Assembly: GCF_013409575.1 (NCBI RefSeq)
Contig: NZ_JACCCY010000002.1
Span: 496,001-560,000 of the forward strand
Direction of reading: 5' to 3'
Source: Macellibacteroides fermentans
GTDB taxonomy: Bacteria > Bacteroidota > Bacteroidia > Bacteroidales > Tannerellaceae
Length of the DNA stretch: 64,000 bases
The notes below the pieces were generated by a model. That model searched no databases and had not been told where the DNA came from. It saw only the letters and a list, made by a program, of their open reading frames with translations. The position numbers and the translations under genes were made by a program. Shown one piece after another: positions 36,532-45,516 of this stretch; position 1 is the stretch's first letter, and each line of letters opens with the position of its first letter.

Positions 36532-36539
36532 CAAAAGTA
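36532..36539 (-). promoter_or_regulatory. -7 promoter box for rseC-rnf operon
   Basis: TACTTTTG on the minus strand, perfect TAnnTTTG; a CTTG lies 21 nt further upstream. Start of rseC is 30 nt downstream. Confidence 0.55.
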
Positions 36540-36601
36540 AGGAATATTTGGGAACTGCATCAAGATTAACAAATATTATATAGTATTTTTTTTGCGGAAA
36601 C

Positions 36602-38122
36602 TTACCATTTGTAATTAAATCCGAAGCTTAAGAGCTCATTCATTTGGAAATACGTGTCAATATCCTCTTTTTTCTTCACTCCGTCGTCAAAACGTAAGTG
36701 AAGATAGATTCTGGTGGAGAAAAAGCGGCTTATAGCCAATGTTAACGTATTTTCAAATTCACCCACTACCTGATCGTAGCTGGTAAAGTAATAGAACCTG
36801 GATTGCCAGTTTACATTTCTTGAAATATTATAATTCAAATCCGTTCTTAAAGTAGAACCAAATTTGCTCAAACTCCGCTTATTGTCTCTGAATCCGTGAC
36901 GGGCCAGATCAATATTATCTTTTATACTATATAAATAGGTAAAAGATGCGGGAGCCATGTTTACCGTAAGCTTCAATTTCTTATGCTTATCCTTGAAGGC
37001 TTTGTCAAGCTCATATTTCATACCGACCCCTATATTGACAGAGAAGGGCGATAGTAATGCTGCCAGCTGTTGGGTTGAGTTTTCCTTGTAATTGGTAAAA
37101 AGCTGCGTTTTAAATTCTGCATCAAATGTGTAGAACCATTTGTTGAATGCTTTGTAACCAAGGTTGCTGTGCAGACGAAATACATCGTCTCCAATTTTAT
37201 AGTCGTGGATCGTATCTTTAGGTGCATTGTAGAAGCTTGCTTTCAGCTCCATCTCGTTTGTCAGCTGTACTTTATCCTTGTTATAATCATACCTGAGGTA
37301 ATTTCTTGTAAACACATTAAGATTACTGCTTCCCCCTTTGTGCCAGTTGGCCGACACATGGTTCTGTGAAAACTGGATGGCGCTTTCGAAATTTGATTTC
37401 CAGTATCTTCTTTCCGGAATAAATTTACCGGGACCGCTTACATCGTTGAAATTGGCCTCGTTTGATACAGACAGCAGACTCTCCGTTGGATCCTTAATAA
37501 TCTCTTTCGGTTTTATGATGTCTTTGGGAAGGTCGCTTACCGAATATCGAAAATATTCCGGATGATGTTTTTCGATATAACCGGTTGCAATCTCTTCAAT
37601 TTTATTAACCCTTTCCAGATCTTTAAAAACCGAATCGGCTTTATAATACCGGCTGTACGGATCTTTTGATTTCAATGCGCTGAAATCATAGAATGTAAGG
37701 TCTTTAGGAAGAATATTCCCTTTAAACAAAAGGGGCATGAACAGGGGATTTACAATTACTGTATCCTGAAATGTCATTTTGTCGTCAAACCGCAGTGAGG
37801 CATCCCGAACAAATCGTGCCCAGTACAATGCTTCTTCCGAAAGGGCTGCGTGATCTTTTTTTACAAACCGTAACAGAGATTCTCCCGGTTTAACAGGAGC
37901 CGAATAGGTGCTGTTCTGCTTTTCGAACTGCGATCTGATATCAGAAATTTTATTTAATTCGGATGAATGGTTGACGTCCTTTATTAATGTATCTTGCGTT
38001 ACTACTTCAGTTGGGATTGCAAGGGAAGATTCCTGGTCAACTGTTGTATCTTGAGCTAATAAACTATTGCATATCAATAAAAGCAGCAATACAAATGTTA
38101 TTGTAAATCTTTTCATCATCAT
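36602..38122 (-). CDS. DUF3078 outer-membrane protein
   Basis: 506 residues with signal peptide (MMMKRFTITFVLLLLLICNSLLAQ). Residues about 30-230 are a polar region; from about 240 (WKSNFESAIQFSQNHVSANWHKGGSSNLN) the sequence matches the DUF3078 barrel-like domain, with alternating aromatic strands and a terminal Trp after FGFNYK, typical of outer-membrane insertion. Function unknown. Transcribed divergently from pyrG. Confidence 0.87.
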   Translation of the reverse strand: MMMKRFTITFVLLLLLICNSLLAQDTTVDQESSLAIPTEVVTQDTLIKDVNHSSELNKISDIRSQFEKQNSTYSAPVKPGESLLRFVKKDHAALSEEALYWARFVRDASLRFDDKMTFQDTVIVNPLFMPLLFKGNILPKDLTFYDFSALKSKDPYSRYYKADSVFKDLERVNKIEEIATGYIEKHHPEYFRYSVSDLPKDIIKPKEIIKDPTESLLSVSNEANFNDVSGPGKFIPERRYWKSNFESAIQFSQNHVSANWHKGGSSNLNVFTRNYLRYDYNKDKVQLTNEMELKASFYNAPKDTIHDYKIGDDVFRLHSNLGYKAFNKWFYTFDAEFKTQLFTNYKENSTQQLAALLSPFSVNIGVGMKYELDKAFKDKHKKLKLTVNMAPASFTYLYSIKDNIDLARHGFRDNKRSLSKFGSTLRTDLNYNISRNVNWQSRFYYFTSYDQVVGEFENTLTLAISRFFSTRIYLHLRFDDGVKKKEDIDTYFQMNELLSFGFNYKW

Positions 38123-38439
38123 ATTTTTCTTTACATTGATTCGATAAACAGGATGCGAATTTAGCTAAAAAGAATGAATTTCGCTAAAATTTTACATCCT
38201 ATAACAAACAGGATGTGTTTTAGATTGTATTTTTATGGTTTTATAATCAATTGGTTTATAGGATATTGATTTCAGTAAATTTACAAAATCAAAATACCCT
38301 GTGTTGCCGGATTTAAAAGGAGGAAATCAATAATAAGGCATAAATGTAACAATTTAATGATAGATTTTCTCTGAAAATGGTTAACTTTGCCGATTGAAAT
38401 ATAAGTATGTATTTACTGAAAAATTAAAATATTACTATC
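38123..38439. other. Intergenic region between DUF3078 gene and pyrG
   Basis: Contains a 7-bp dyad ACATCCT/AGGATGT (38194-38200, 38210-38216) and a further direct copy AACAGGATG upstream (near 38150). The pyrG -7 box TAACTTTG is at 38382-38389. No gene seen. Confidence 0.5.
38382..38389 (+). promoter_or_regulatory. -7 promoter box for pyrG
   Basis: TAACTTTG, perfect TAnnTTTG, 50 nt upstream of the GTG start; no clear -33 element. Confidence 0.5.
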
Positions 38440-40044
38440 GTGGCAGATACAAAGTACATCTTCGTTACGGGTGGGGTAGTCTCTTCTTTGGGTAAGGGTA
38501 TTATTTCCGCATCATTGGGTAAGTTGCTTCAGGCAAGAGGTTATAAGGTTACTATTCAAAAATTTGATCCTTACATCAACGTTGATCCTGGTACATTAAA
38601 TCCATATGAACATGGAGAGTGTTATGTAACAGTAGACGGACATGAAGCCGACCTTGATTTAGGTCATTACGAGCGTTTCTTGAATGTTCAGACAACCCGG
38701 GCGAATAATATAACTTCCGGACGTATTTATCAGAATGTAATCAGCAAAGAGCGTAAAGGAGATTATCTGGGCAAAACAGTTCAGGTGGTACCTCATATTA
38801 CGGATGAGATCAAACGTAACGTAAAATTGTTGGGTACAAAATATAAATATGATTTTGTAATTACGGAAATTGGTGGTACAGTTGGTGATATCGAATCTTT
38901 ACCATTTATTGAAAGCGTACGTCAGCTTAAATGGGAGCTTGGTAAAAACTGTTTGAATGTACACCTTACCTATGTACCCTATATCGCAGCTGCCAAAGAA
39001 TTTAAGACCAAACCAACACAGCATTCGGTAAAACAACTGCAGGAATTGGGTATTCAGCCTGATATCCTTGTGTTGCGAACCGAACATACGCTGAAAACAG
39101 ATATTCTGCGTAAAGTTGCATTGTTCTGTAATGTGGCTGAAGAGGCTGTAGTACAGTCGGTCGATGTTCCAACCATCTATGAGGTTCCGTTGGTTCTTCA
39201 AAGACAGGGTATGGATGTAACTGTGCTTAAAAAAGTAGGGCTTGAAGTAGGCGAAACTCCCGACCTGAAGCAATGGAAAGAGTTTCTTAATAAAAAGAAT
39301 GCGGCAACCGAAACCGTTAAAATCGGTCTTGTTGGAAAATACGTCGAATTACAGGATGCCTATAAATCGATCGACGAATCGTTGCTTCATGCGGCAATTT
39401 ATAATGATCGCAAACTAGACCTTCACCTGTTTCACTCGGAAAAGATTACAGACGAAAATGCTGCATCGCAACTGGCCGATATGGACGGAATCCTGATTGC
39501 TCCCGGATTTGGTCAGCGTGGAATAGAAGGCAAGTTCTCTGCTATTAAGTATGCAAGAGAAAACAACAAACCTTTGTTCGGTATTTGTTTGGGTATGCAG
39601 TGTATGGTTATCGAATTTGCCCGTAATGTACTAGGTTATTCGGATGCCAATTCGACAGAGATGGAACCCAATACTCCTCATAAGGTAATTGATATGATGG
39701 AGGAACAGAAAACAGTTATAAACCTGGGTGGATCAATGCGTCTGGGTGCATTTGACTGTGTGCTGAAAAAAGATTCCAAAGCTTTTCAGGCCTATGGAAA
39801 GGAACATATCCAGGAGCGTCATCGCCATCGTTTCGAATTCAACAACGAATATAAAGGAGAGTTTGAAGCTGCCGGTATGAAGTGTGTTGGTACAAATCCG
39901 GATACTAATTTAGTGGAAGTGGTTGAAATCCCCGACCTGAAATGGTTTGTTGGTGTTCAGTACCACCCCGAATATAACAGTACTGTTGTTAATCCGAATC
40001 CTCTTTTTATAAGCTTTATTAAAGCTGCTATTAATAATAAATAA
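38440..40044 (+). CDS. pyrG: CTP synthase
   Basis: 534 residues starting at GTG (VADTKYIFVTGGVVSSLGKG), the normal N-terminus. N-terminal synthetase domain (to about 270) with the ATP loop; C-terminal class I glutamine amidotransferase with GICLGMQCMVIEF (nucleophilic Cys) and GVQYHPEYNS (His-Glu). Makes CTP from UTP, ATP and glutamine. Followed by yidC after 15 nt. Confidence 0.98.
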   Translation: MADTKYIFVTGGVVSSLGKGIISASLGKLLQARGYKVTIQKFDPYINVDPGTLNPYEHGECYVTVDGHEADLDLGHYERFLNVQTTRANNITSGRIYQNVISKERKGDYLGKTVQVVPHITDEIKRNVKLLGTKYKYDFVITEIGGTVGDIESLPFIESVRQLKWELGKNCLNVHLTYVPYIAAAKEFKTKPTQHSVKQLQELGIQPDILVLRTEHTLKTDILRKVALFCNVAEEAVVQSVDVPTIYEVPLVLQRQGMDVTVLKKVGLEVGETPDLKQWKEFLNKKNAATETVKIGLVGKYVELQDAYKSIDESLLHAAIYNDRKLDLHLFHSEKITDENAASQLADMDGILIAPGFGQRGIEGKFSAIKYARENNKPLFGICLGMQCMVIEFARNVLGYSDANSTEMEPNTPHKVIDMMEEQKTVINLGGSMRLGAFDCVLKKDSKAFQAYGKEHIQERHRHRFEFNNEYKGEFEAAGMKCVGTNPDTNLVEVVEIPDLKWFVGVQYHPEYNSTVVNPNPLFISFIKAAINNK

Positions 40045-40059
40045 GACAAGCATTGTTAA

Positions 40060-41958
40060 ATGGATAAAAACACATTAATTGGTTTTCTGCTTATAGGGGT
40101 TGTATTATTTGCGTTCAGTTGGCTGAACCAACCCACGCCTGAGCAGGTAGAGGCGCAGCGCCGTTATCAGGATTCAATCGCACAGATTGAACATGCCAGA
40201 CAGTTGGATCAGTCCCGTAATGATAAATTGCCGCTTGCAACGGCTGCAGATTCTCTGCCTGGTGAATCTGACTCTGCACGGATGCAGAGAATTCGTTCTG
40301 AATACGACGTTTTTGCTGACGCAGTAATCGGAGAGGAGCAATTTACTACCCTGGAAAATGATAAGGTGGAAATCCGCTTTACAAACAAAGGGGGACGGGT
40401 TTATTCTGCCCGTCTGAAAGACTATAAAACGCACGACTCATTGCCTCTTATTCTTTTTGAAGGCGACGAGGCCTTGTTAGATTTTACATTGGTAACAGCA
40501 ACGAACCGGGTTGTTAATACAGCTGGAATGTATTTTCAGGCGATTCCCGGAAACGATCCTAATACACTTACCATGCGCCTGTCTGCCGGCGATGGCCGCC
40601 ATCTTGACTTTACTTATACATTGAGTAAAGACGATTATATGGTGAAGATGGATATAAAGGGTACCGGATTGAATGGAGTTCTGTCTCCCAGCACCAATGC
40701 ATTGGATATCAATTGGGAACAAAAGATCCGTCAACAGGAGAAAGGCCGGAAGTTTGAAGACCAGTATGCCGCAATCTATTACAAATTTGTGGCTGACGAT
40801 GTAGAATATCTGAGTGAAACCAAAAACGATAGCAAACAACTATCAAACCGGTTGAAATGGATTGCCTATAAAGATAAATTCTTCTCTACAGTTCTTATTT
40901 CCGAAGATGGTTTCGAAGCTACCAACCTTGCCTCAAATCTTATTCCGGAAGGTAAGTTTATAAAGGAATGCAAAACAACAACATCTGTTCCTTTCGATTT
41001 ACGTGGGGAGAAGACTACCTCGCTTCGCTATTTCTTTGGTCCGAATAAATACAATTTATTAGCGGCATATGATAATGATGTGGCCAGTGCCGATAAACTG
41101 GAACTAGAAAGACTGGTACCCCTGGGTGCAAGTATTTTCCGTTGGATCAATCAGTATTTCATTTTACCGTTATTCAATTTCTTCGGTAATTTTATTGGAA
41201 GCTATGGATTGATTATCTTCTTGCTTACGTTGCTTGTTAAAATAATCTTGTTCCCGCTTACTTATAAATCTTATATGTCGTCGGCCAAAATGAGGGTTCT
41301 TCGTCCGCAGGTGGAAGAAATCAATGCAAAATTCCCCGGACAGGAAAAGGCTTTGGAGCGTCAGAAAGCAACCATGGAATTATATAGCAGAGCCGGGGCA
41401 AGTCCGATGAGCGGATGTTTGCCGATGTTATTGCAGATGCCTATCCTGATTGCCATGTATATGTTTTTCCCCTCGTCGATCGAACTTCGTCACGAAAGTT
41501 TCCTCTGGGCGAAAGACCTTTCAACGTATGATGCTGTTATTAGCTGGACTACCAATATTCCGCTTATAACTCCCTATTTTGGAAATCACATCAGTTTATT
41601 CTGTTTGCTGATGACAATCACGAATATTATATACACTAAATTCAACATGGACCAGACAAATACCGGACAACAGCAGATGCCGGGTATGAAGGCTATGATG
41701 TATATGATGCCGTTGATGTTCCTGGTATTCTTTAATCAGAATGCATCAGGTCTGAGCTACTATTATTTCATCTCTACATTGATCACAATTGTTCAGACAT
41801 TGATTTTCCGTTATACAATCAATGAAGACAAATTGCTGGCAAAACTGGAGGCAAATAAAAAGAAACCGGCCAAAAAATCGGGCTTCATGAAGCGTCTTGA
41901 AGATGCTCAGAGAGCACAACAGGAGCAATTGAAGAAACAACAGAAAGGAAAAAAGTAA
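40060..41958 (+). CDS. yidC: Membrane protein insertase YidC
   Basis: 632 residues. N-terminal membrane anchor (GFLLIGVVLFAFSWL), large periplasmic domain (about 90-350), then the insertase core: GSYGLIIFLLTLLVKIILFPLTYKS, SGCLPMLLQMPILIAMYMFFPSSIELRHESFLWAKDL, and the last helices, ending in a Lys-rich tail for ribosome contact. Inserts proteins into the inner membrane with or without Sec. Confidence 0.98.
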   Translation: MDKNTLIGFLLIGVVLFAFSWLNQPTPEQVEAQRRYQDSIAQIEHARQLDQSRNDKLPLATAADSLPGESDSARMQRIRSEYDVFADAVIGEEQFTTLENDKVEIRFTNKGGRVYSARLKDYKTHDSLPLILFEGDEALLDFTLVTATNRVVNTAGMYFQAIPGNDPNTLTMRLSAGDGRHLDFTYTLSKDDYMVKMDIKGTGLNGVLSPSTNALDINWEQKIRQQEKGRKFEDQYAAIYYKFVADDVEYLSETKNDSKQLSNRLKWIAYKDKFFSTVLISEDGFEATNLASNLIPEGKFIKECKTTTSVPFDLRGEKTTSLRYFFGPNKYNLLAAYDNDVASADKLELERLVPLGASIFRWINQYFILPLFNFFGNFIGSYGLIIFLLTLLVKIILFPLTYKSYMSSAKMRVLRPQVEEINAKFPGQEKALERQKATMELYSRAGASPMSGCLPMLLQMPILIAMYMFFPSSIELRHESFLWAKDLSTYDAVISWTTNIPLITPYFGNHISLFCLLMTITNIIYTKFNMDQTNTGQQQMPGMKAMMYMMPLMFLVFFNQNASGLSYYYFISTLITIVQTLIFRYTINEDKLLAKLEANKKKPAKKSGFMKRLEDAQRAQQEQLKKQQKGKK

Positions 41959-41980
41959 AATAATCCGATCTTTTAATATT

Positions 41981-42019
41981 AAAAGGGATAAACCGCAGTC
42001 TGCGGTTTATCCCTTTTGT
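41981..42019 (+). terminator. Terminator of pyrG-yidC
   Basis: 17-bp perfect stem (41981-41997 with 42001-42017), 3-nt loop, T-rich tail. Confidence 0.9.
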
Positions 42020-42052
42020 TTATTTGTCTGAAAATCAATAATGTAAACTTGT

Positions 42053-42088
42053 TTGTGAACAGTGTTCACAACGCCCATATTAAATATG
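42053..42088. promoter_or_regulatory. Two adjacent palindromes upstream of susC, candidate operators
   Basis: TTGTGAACA-G-TGTTCACAA (42053-42071) is a perfect 19-bp palindrome; CATATT-A-AATATG (42076-42088) is a second one, 13 bp. Both lie 220-260 nt upstream of susC and about 125 nt before its -7 box. A dimeric regulator is likely; Crp-type and LacI-type dimers recognise sites of similar symmetry. Confidence 0.6.
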
Positions 42089-42210
42089 AATGAATTAGAT
42101 GATACAAAATTATAACGAAAAGTGACGTTTCTTTAGATTTTGAAACAAAAGGAACCCTGTTGTTTTACATTCTCTATCCTTCTTTACCAAACATCTTCTT
42201 ACTTTTGCCC

Positions 42211-42218
42211 TATGTTTG
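42211..42218 (+). promoter_or_regulatory. -7 promoter box for SusC operon
   Basis: TATGTTTG, perfect TAnnTTTG, 92 nt upstream of the susC start; -33 box not convincing. Confidence 0.5.
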
Positions 42219-42310
42219 TTGACCTGCTAATGACTCTACGTTTAGGCAGCCAGCCACTAATGATATTTACACATAACATTTAATTATTTATCAACTTAAA
42301 TCAGTTCTTT

Positions 42311-45300
42311 ATGGAAGAAAAATGCAGTACATTTTCTTTGCGTAAGTTGTCTTCTAGGCTTATGCAGATGGTAATTGTTACAGCCTTCTTGTTAGTAAAT
42401 TGCCTTCCGGCAATGGCTCAATCGAACACTAAGGTAAAGGGTGTGATCACTTCTGGAGCCGACGGATTACCTTTGATAGGGGTAAACGTTGTCGAAAAGG
42501 GTACAACCAATGGAACAGTTACGGATTTTGATGGAAACTTTGAGTTAACCGTATCTTCTAACGCAGTTCTCGACATCTCTTATATTGGTTTCTTAAGCCA
42601 GGAGGTAAAGATTGTTGCAGGAAAAACTACTTACAATGTTGTATTAAAAGAAGACTCGCAAGCACTTGATGAAGTAGTGGTTGTGGGTTATGGTGTTCAG
42701 AAAAAGAAATTGGTTACCGGTGCTACAGTACAGGTAAGCGGAGACAACCTTCAGAAATTAAGCACAACCAATGTGTTGGGAGCTTTACAAAGCCAATCTC
42801 CCGGGGTAAACATTACCCAGAGTTCGGGTCAGCCGGGTGAATCATTCAAAGTGGTGATCCGTGGTTTAGGAACCGTAGGCTCTGCCGGACCTCTTTACGT
42901 AATTGACGGCGTTGCTGGTGGCGATATCAATGCACTGAACCCCTCCGATATTGAGGCAATCGACGTATTGAAGGATGCAGCATCAGCAGCTATTTATGGT
43001 GCGCGTGCAGCCAATGGTGTAATTCTTGTAACTACGAAACAGGGTAAAGCCGGTAAGCTTCAACTATCGTACGACGGATATTACGGAGCTCAGTATCTGG
43101 CTAAATTACCTCCGTTGTTGAATGCAAGAGAGTACATGTCCATGATGGACGAAACGCGTTATAATGAGGCAAGTCCGCTTCACGATTGGGCTGGTTTATT
43201 ACCAACAGATCTTTATAACTCAATTATGGACGGTTCATGGCAAGGTACAAACTGGATAAAGGAGACTTACAACGAAGCGGCTCCAACCCAGAATCACTCA
43301 TTTAACCTGGCAGGTGGTACAGAACAGTCTAAATTCTCCCTGGGTTTCTCATACACGTCTCAGGAAGGTATTTTGGGAAAGCCGGTTCAATCTCAATTTG
43401 ACCGTTATACCGCCCGTATTAATTCGGATCACGTATTGTTAAAAGTGAAAGATTTTGATGCCATTAAGATTGGTCAGACATTGAACTTCAACTACAATAC
43501 CAAATCGGGTATCGCCATTGGTAATATTTATGGAAACTCTATCCATAATATGTTGATTGGTAATCCATTGTTGCCTGCTTATGATGCTGAAGGAAACTTC
43601 TACGATTACGATGATAAAGTAGATAATGGCTGGGATTTTGATGGCAATACAGCTAACCCGCTTGCAGTAACGGCGCTTTCTAACTGGGGATTAAACTTGT
43701 CTAAAAATTATGCTTTGCAGTCGAGTGCTTATTTGGAAATCCAACCAATAAAAAACCTGGTATTCAGATCTCAGTTCGGTTACAAGATGACAGCTTCTTC
43801 TTATCGTTCGTATGATGGTATCCGTCACTTGTCAAATAATATAGATGTTGCAATGGACAATGTATATCAGAGTGCAAGCTCGGGTCATAACATTACGTTG
43901 GATAACACAATCGCCTATAAATTCAACGTAGCCGATTTGCACCAATTTGATGTTGTAGTTGGTCAGTCAGTTGAAAAATGGGGTATGGGATCAAATATTG
44001 ATGCAAGTGGTAATAACTCCATTTTTGAAGGGTCCTTTGACCATGCATGGGTTGATAACACCAAACCAACTGTATTGTCTCAACGTGGTGCCGGTGGTTC
44101 TCCATGGGGCGAAGGCGCTTTAGCCTCCTTCTTCGGCCGTGCCAACTACAACTACAAAGAAACCTACATGGCTTCTTTGACAATGCGTGCCGACGGATCT
44201 TCTAACTTTGCAAAGGGAAAACGTTGGGGATACTTTCCTTCAGCTTCTGCCGGTTGGGTGATGACCAACGAAGGCTTTATGGAAGATACGAAGAGCTGGA
44301 TGGATTTCATGAAACTTCGTGCAAGTTGGGGCCAGAATGGTAACGCTGCTATCGATAATTTCCAATACCAGACTACGTTTGCTTTTGATGAGAGCAATGG
44401 TTATTATTTTGATTCAGGAAAACTTACTCAGACCGTAGGAGGTTATGCAGACATTCTTGCTAATCCGGATGTAACCTGGGAAACTTCGGAGCAGCTTAAC
44501 TTTGGTTTTGACTCTCGTTTCCTTAATTCACGATTGGGTTTGACCTTCGACTGGTATGTGAAAACTACTAAGGACTGGCTCGTTAGAGCACCTATCTCAG
44601 GTGTTTGGGGACTAAATCCTCCATTTGTTAATGGTGGTGATATTGAAAACCGTGGTTTTGAGATTGCCTTGAACTGGAATGACAAAGTGGGTGACTTTAA
44701 TTACGGTGCAACAGTAAACTTTGCCCACAATAAGAATGAGGTAACTCGTATCGCTAATACCGAGGGTATTATTCATGGTGATGCCAATGTATTAAGTCAG
44801 GGAACAACCGAAATGTATCGTGCACAGGAAGGCTATCCAATCGGATACTTCTATGGATACAAAACAGCAGGTGTGTTCCAGAACTGGAGTCAGGTGGATG
44901 GTACTGCTGCCAAATATGCCGGAGCTCAGCCGGGTGATTTGATTTTTGTTGATACGGATAATGATGGAAAAATCACTGAAGGAGACCGTACGCAGATTGG
45001 TAATCCGCATCCGGACTTTACCATGGGTCTGAACCTTAATTTCTCTTACAAAGGTTTTGATTTGAACATTACTGGAGCAGGTGCATTTGGCCAGCAGATT
45101 GCTAAATCGTATCGTTCCTTTGCGGATTCTCCCTTACAAAATTATACGACAGATATTTTTGGTCGCTGGACTGGCGAAGGTACATCCAATAAATTGCCTC
45201 GTCTGACTTCAGGTAGCCATACAAACTGGCAGAATATTTCTGATATATATATTGAAGATGGTGATTATCTGAAAATTCAGAACCTTACAATTGGCTACGA

Positions 45301-45502
45301 CTTTAAGAAGTTGTTCCCAACAATGCCTCTTGGACAAGCACGCTTGTATTTAACAGCTCAGAACCTGTTCACATTTACCGGTTATTCGGGTATGGATCCG
45401 GAAATTGGTTATGGCTACGATAAGAGTTGGGTTTCTGGTATTGATTTGGGTTATTACCCAAGCCCCAGAACATATATGGTAGGTGTAAATCTTAAATTTT
45501 AA
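42311..45502 (+). CDS. SusC/RagA family TonB-linked outer-membrane protein
   Basis: 1063 residues. Signal peptide (to PAMAQ, about 37), then a carboxypeptidase-regulatory-like domain (KVKGVITSGADGLPLIGVNVVEKGT), the SusC linker DEVVVVGYG with TonB box region, a plug (VIRGLGTVGSAGPLYVIDGV ... AASAAIYGARAANGVILVTTK) and a 22-strand barrel ending with aromatic VGVNLKF. Imports a ligand across the outer membrane with the SusD partner using TonB energy. The ligand is unknown; no glycoside hydrolase is linked. Followed by susD after 14 nt. Confidence 0.96.
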   Translation: MEEKCSTFSLRKLSSRLMQMVIVTAFLLVNCLPAMAQSNTKVKGVITSGADGLPLIGVNVVEKGTTNGTVTDFDGNFELTVSSNAVLDISYIGFLSQEVKIVAGKTTYNVVLKEDSQALDEVVVVGYGVQKKKLVTGATVQVSGDNLQKLSTTNVLGALQSQSPGVNITQSSGQPGESFKVVIRGLGTVGSAGPLYVIDGVAGGDINALNPSDIEAIDVLKDAASAAIYGARAANGVILVTTKQGKAGKLQLSYDGYYGAQYLAKLPPLLNAREYMSMMDETRYNEASPLHDWAGLLPTDLYNSIMDGSWQGTNWIKETYNEAAPTQNHSFNLAGGTEQSKFSLGFSYTSQEGILGKPVQSQFDRYTARINSDHVLLKVKDFDAIKIGQTLNFNYNTKSGIAIGNIYGNSIHNMLIGNPLLPAYDAEGNFYDYDDKVDNGWDFDGNTANPLAVTALSNWGLNLSKNYALQSSAYLEIQPIKNLVFRSQFGYKMTASSYRSYDGIRHLSNNIDVAMDNVYQSASSGHNITLDNTIAYKFNVADLHQFDVVVGQSVEKWGMGSNIDASGNNSIFEGSFDHAWVDNTKPTVLSQRGAGGSPWGEGALASFFGRANYNYKETYMASLTMRADGSSNFAKGKRWGYFPSASAGWVMTNEGFMEDTKSWMDFMKLRASWGQNGNAAIDNFQYQTTFAFDESNGYYFDSGKLTQTVGGYADILANPDVTWETSEQLNFGFDSRFLNSRLGLTFDWYVKTTKDWLVRAPISGVWGLNPPFVNGGDIENRGFEIALNWNDKVGDFNYGATVNFAHNKNEVTRIANTEGIIHGDANVLSQGTTEMYRAQEGYPIGYFYGYKTAGVFQNWSQVDGTAAKYAGAQPGDLIFVDTDNDGKITEGDRTQIGNPHPDFTMGLNLNFSYKGFDLNITGAGAFGQQIAKSYRSFADSPLQNYTTDIFGRWTGEGTSNKLPRLTSGSHTNWQNISDIYIEDGDYLKIQNLTIGYDFKKLFPTMPLGQARLYLTAQNLFTFTGYSGMDPEIGYGYDKSWVSGIDLGYYPSPRTYMVGVNLKF

Positions 45503-45516
45503 ATGAGAGAATAAAT

